Of a stretch of DNA of 6,596 bases, positions 6,217 to 6,596 are shown one piece after another (position 1 is the stretch's first letter; each line of letters opens with the position of its first letter). This DNA is from Balneolales bacterium (lineage in GTDB: Bacteria > Bacteroidota > Rhodothermia > Balneolales > Natronogracilivirgulaceae), in the NCBI GenBank assembly GCA_007131535.1, contig SLQI01000112.1:1-6596 (forward strand), read 5' to 3'. The position numbers were made by a program, and so were the translations under genes. Under the pieces are notes generated by a model. It saw only the letters and a list, made by a program, of their open reading frames with translations, was not told the DNA's origin and did not search any database.

Positions 6217-6596
6217 ATGCTATTGAGCTCGATATTAAAAAACCCCGGCTATTTTTTCCTGCTCCTGCTATTCGCCGGTACAGCATGTGAAAGTCCAACA
6301 CACGATGCCGACGAAACGCCAATTGCGCAGGTTGGTGATAAGGTACTCACCTTGGAACAGCTTCAAAGTGATATCCCCTATGATACCAGTGCAGCCGACG
6401 ATATTGCCCTGATTGAATCCCAGCGAAACAGCTGGATACGTCAGCAGGTACTTGCGGAAGAAGCCAAACGTTTAGGCATACATACCGATGATGAGTTTCA
6501 ACGCAGACTCGAGCGGCTTAAAGATGAATTGCTCGTGAAAATCCTGCGAGATGCCGTCATAAATGAATACATAGAGCAAAATCCGGTTAGCCGGCA
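6217..6596 (+). CDS. Putative SurA/PpiC-like foldase lipoprotein, N-terminal 126 residues (truncated by window)
   Basis: An open frame starts at the ATG at 6217, 2 bp after the preceding stop, and runs off the right edge. The N-terminus has a short positive region (Lys8), a hydrophobic core at about 12-20 and a putative lipidation Cys24 in the sequence AGTAC. The -3 residue is Gly where Leu is usual, so the lipobox is not canonical, but Glu follows the Cys as in many Bacteroidota lipoproteins. After a linker, IAQVGDKVLTLEQLQ (36-50) matches the opening strand-helix of SurA-type N-terminal domains. A helical stretch follows (RNSWIRQQVLAEEAKRLGI, 70-88), then an Arg/Lys/Glu-rich helix (91-118). 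No parvulin domain is reached in the window. Tight spacing after another PPIase supports translational coupling and a shared role in envelope protein folding. Family assignment rests on this N-terminal pattern and on context. Confidence 0.75.
   Translation, partial: MLLSSILKNPGYFFLLLLFAGTACESPTHDADETPIAQVGDKVLTLEQLQSDIPYDTSAADDIALIESQRNSWIRQQVLAEEAKRLGIHTDDEFQRRLERLKDELLVKILRDAVINEYIEQNPVSR

Noticed and set aside
1..6596. Mobile element, CRISPR, phage, toxin-antitoxin or defence system
   Set aside because: I saw no transposase, integrase, direct-repeat array, tRNA-associated attachment site or defence-protein motif; all genes are housekeeping types without signs of recent transfer.

Overview
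The window looks like a chromosomal segment from a Bacteroidota/Rhodothermota-type bacterium, possibly a Balneolales-like marine or halophilic lineage. That placement is inference. It rests on starts preceded by A-rich tracts instead of strong Shine-Dalgarno sequences, a thymidine kinase N-terminus of the kind common in that group, serial lipoprotein parvulin/SurA-type chaperones, and very acidic secreted proteins. There are no mobile elements, RNA genes or CRISPR arrays. Coding density is high and all genes are housekeeping in character.

Layout. Bases 1-1743 (minus strand) hold the first 581 codons of phosphoenolpyruvate carboxylase (ppc); its C-terminal part, with the second set of catalytic motifs, lies off the left edge. 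A 382-bp divergent intergenic region (1744-2125) follows. It carries a plausible Bacteroidota-type promoter for ppc with an inverted repeat at its predicted start point, and a long imperfect hairpin upstream of the next gene. On the plus strand come thymidine kinase (tdk, 2126-2770) and, 13 bp later, a Na+-coupled concentrative nucleoside transporter (2784-4181). These two form a compact nucleoside-salvage operon: the transporter imports nucleosides and the kinase traps thymidine as dTMP. After a 77-bp gap with a perfect 12-bp palindrome come two tightly packed envelope genes: a 651-aa lipoprotein with two parvulin PPIase domains (4259-6214) and, 2 bp later, the start of a second putative lipoprotein resembling the N-terminal region of SurA/PpiC foldases (6217 to beyond the right edge). 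They probably act together in periplasmic or outer-membrane protein folding.

The most notable deviation is in thymidine kinase. The two structural zinc CxxC knuckles typical of type II thymidine kinases are each half lost (C149-x2-S152 and S181-x2-C184), while the ATP-binding and catalytic motifs are intact. I did not find a clearly novel multi-gene system here; the other findings are regulatory candidates and family-level oddities.
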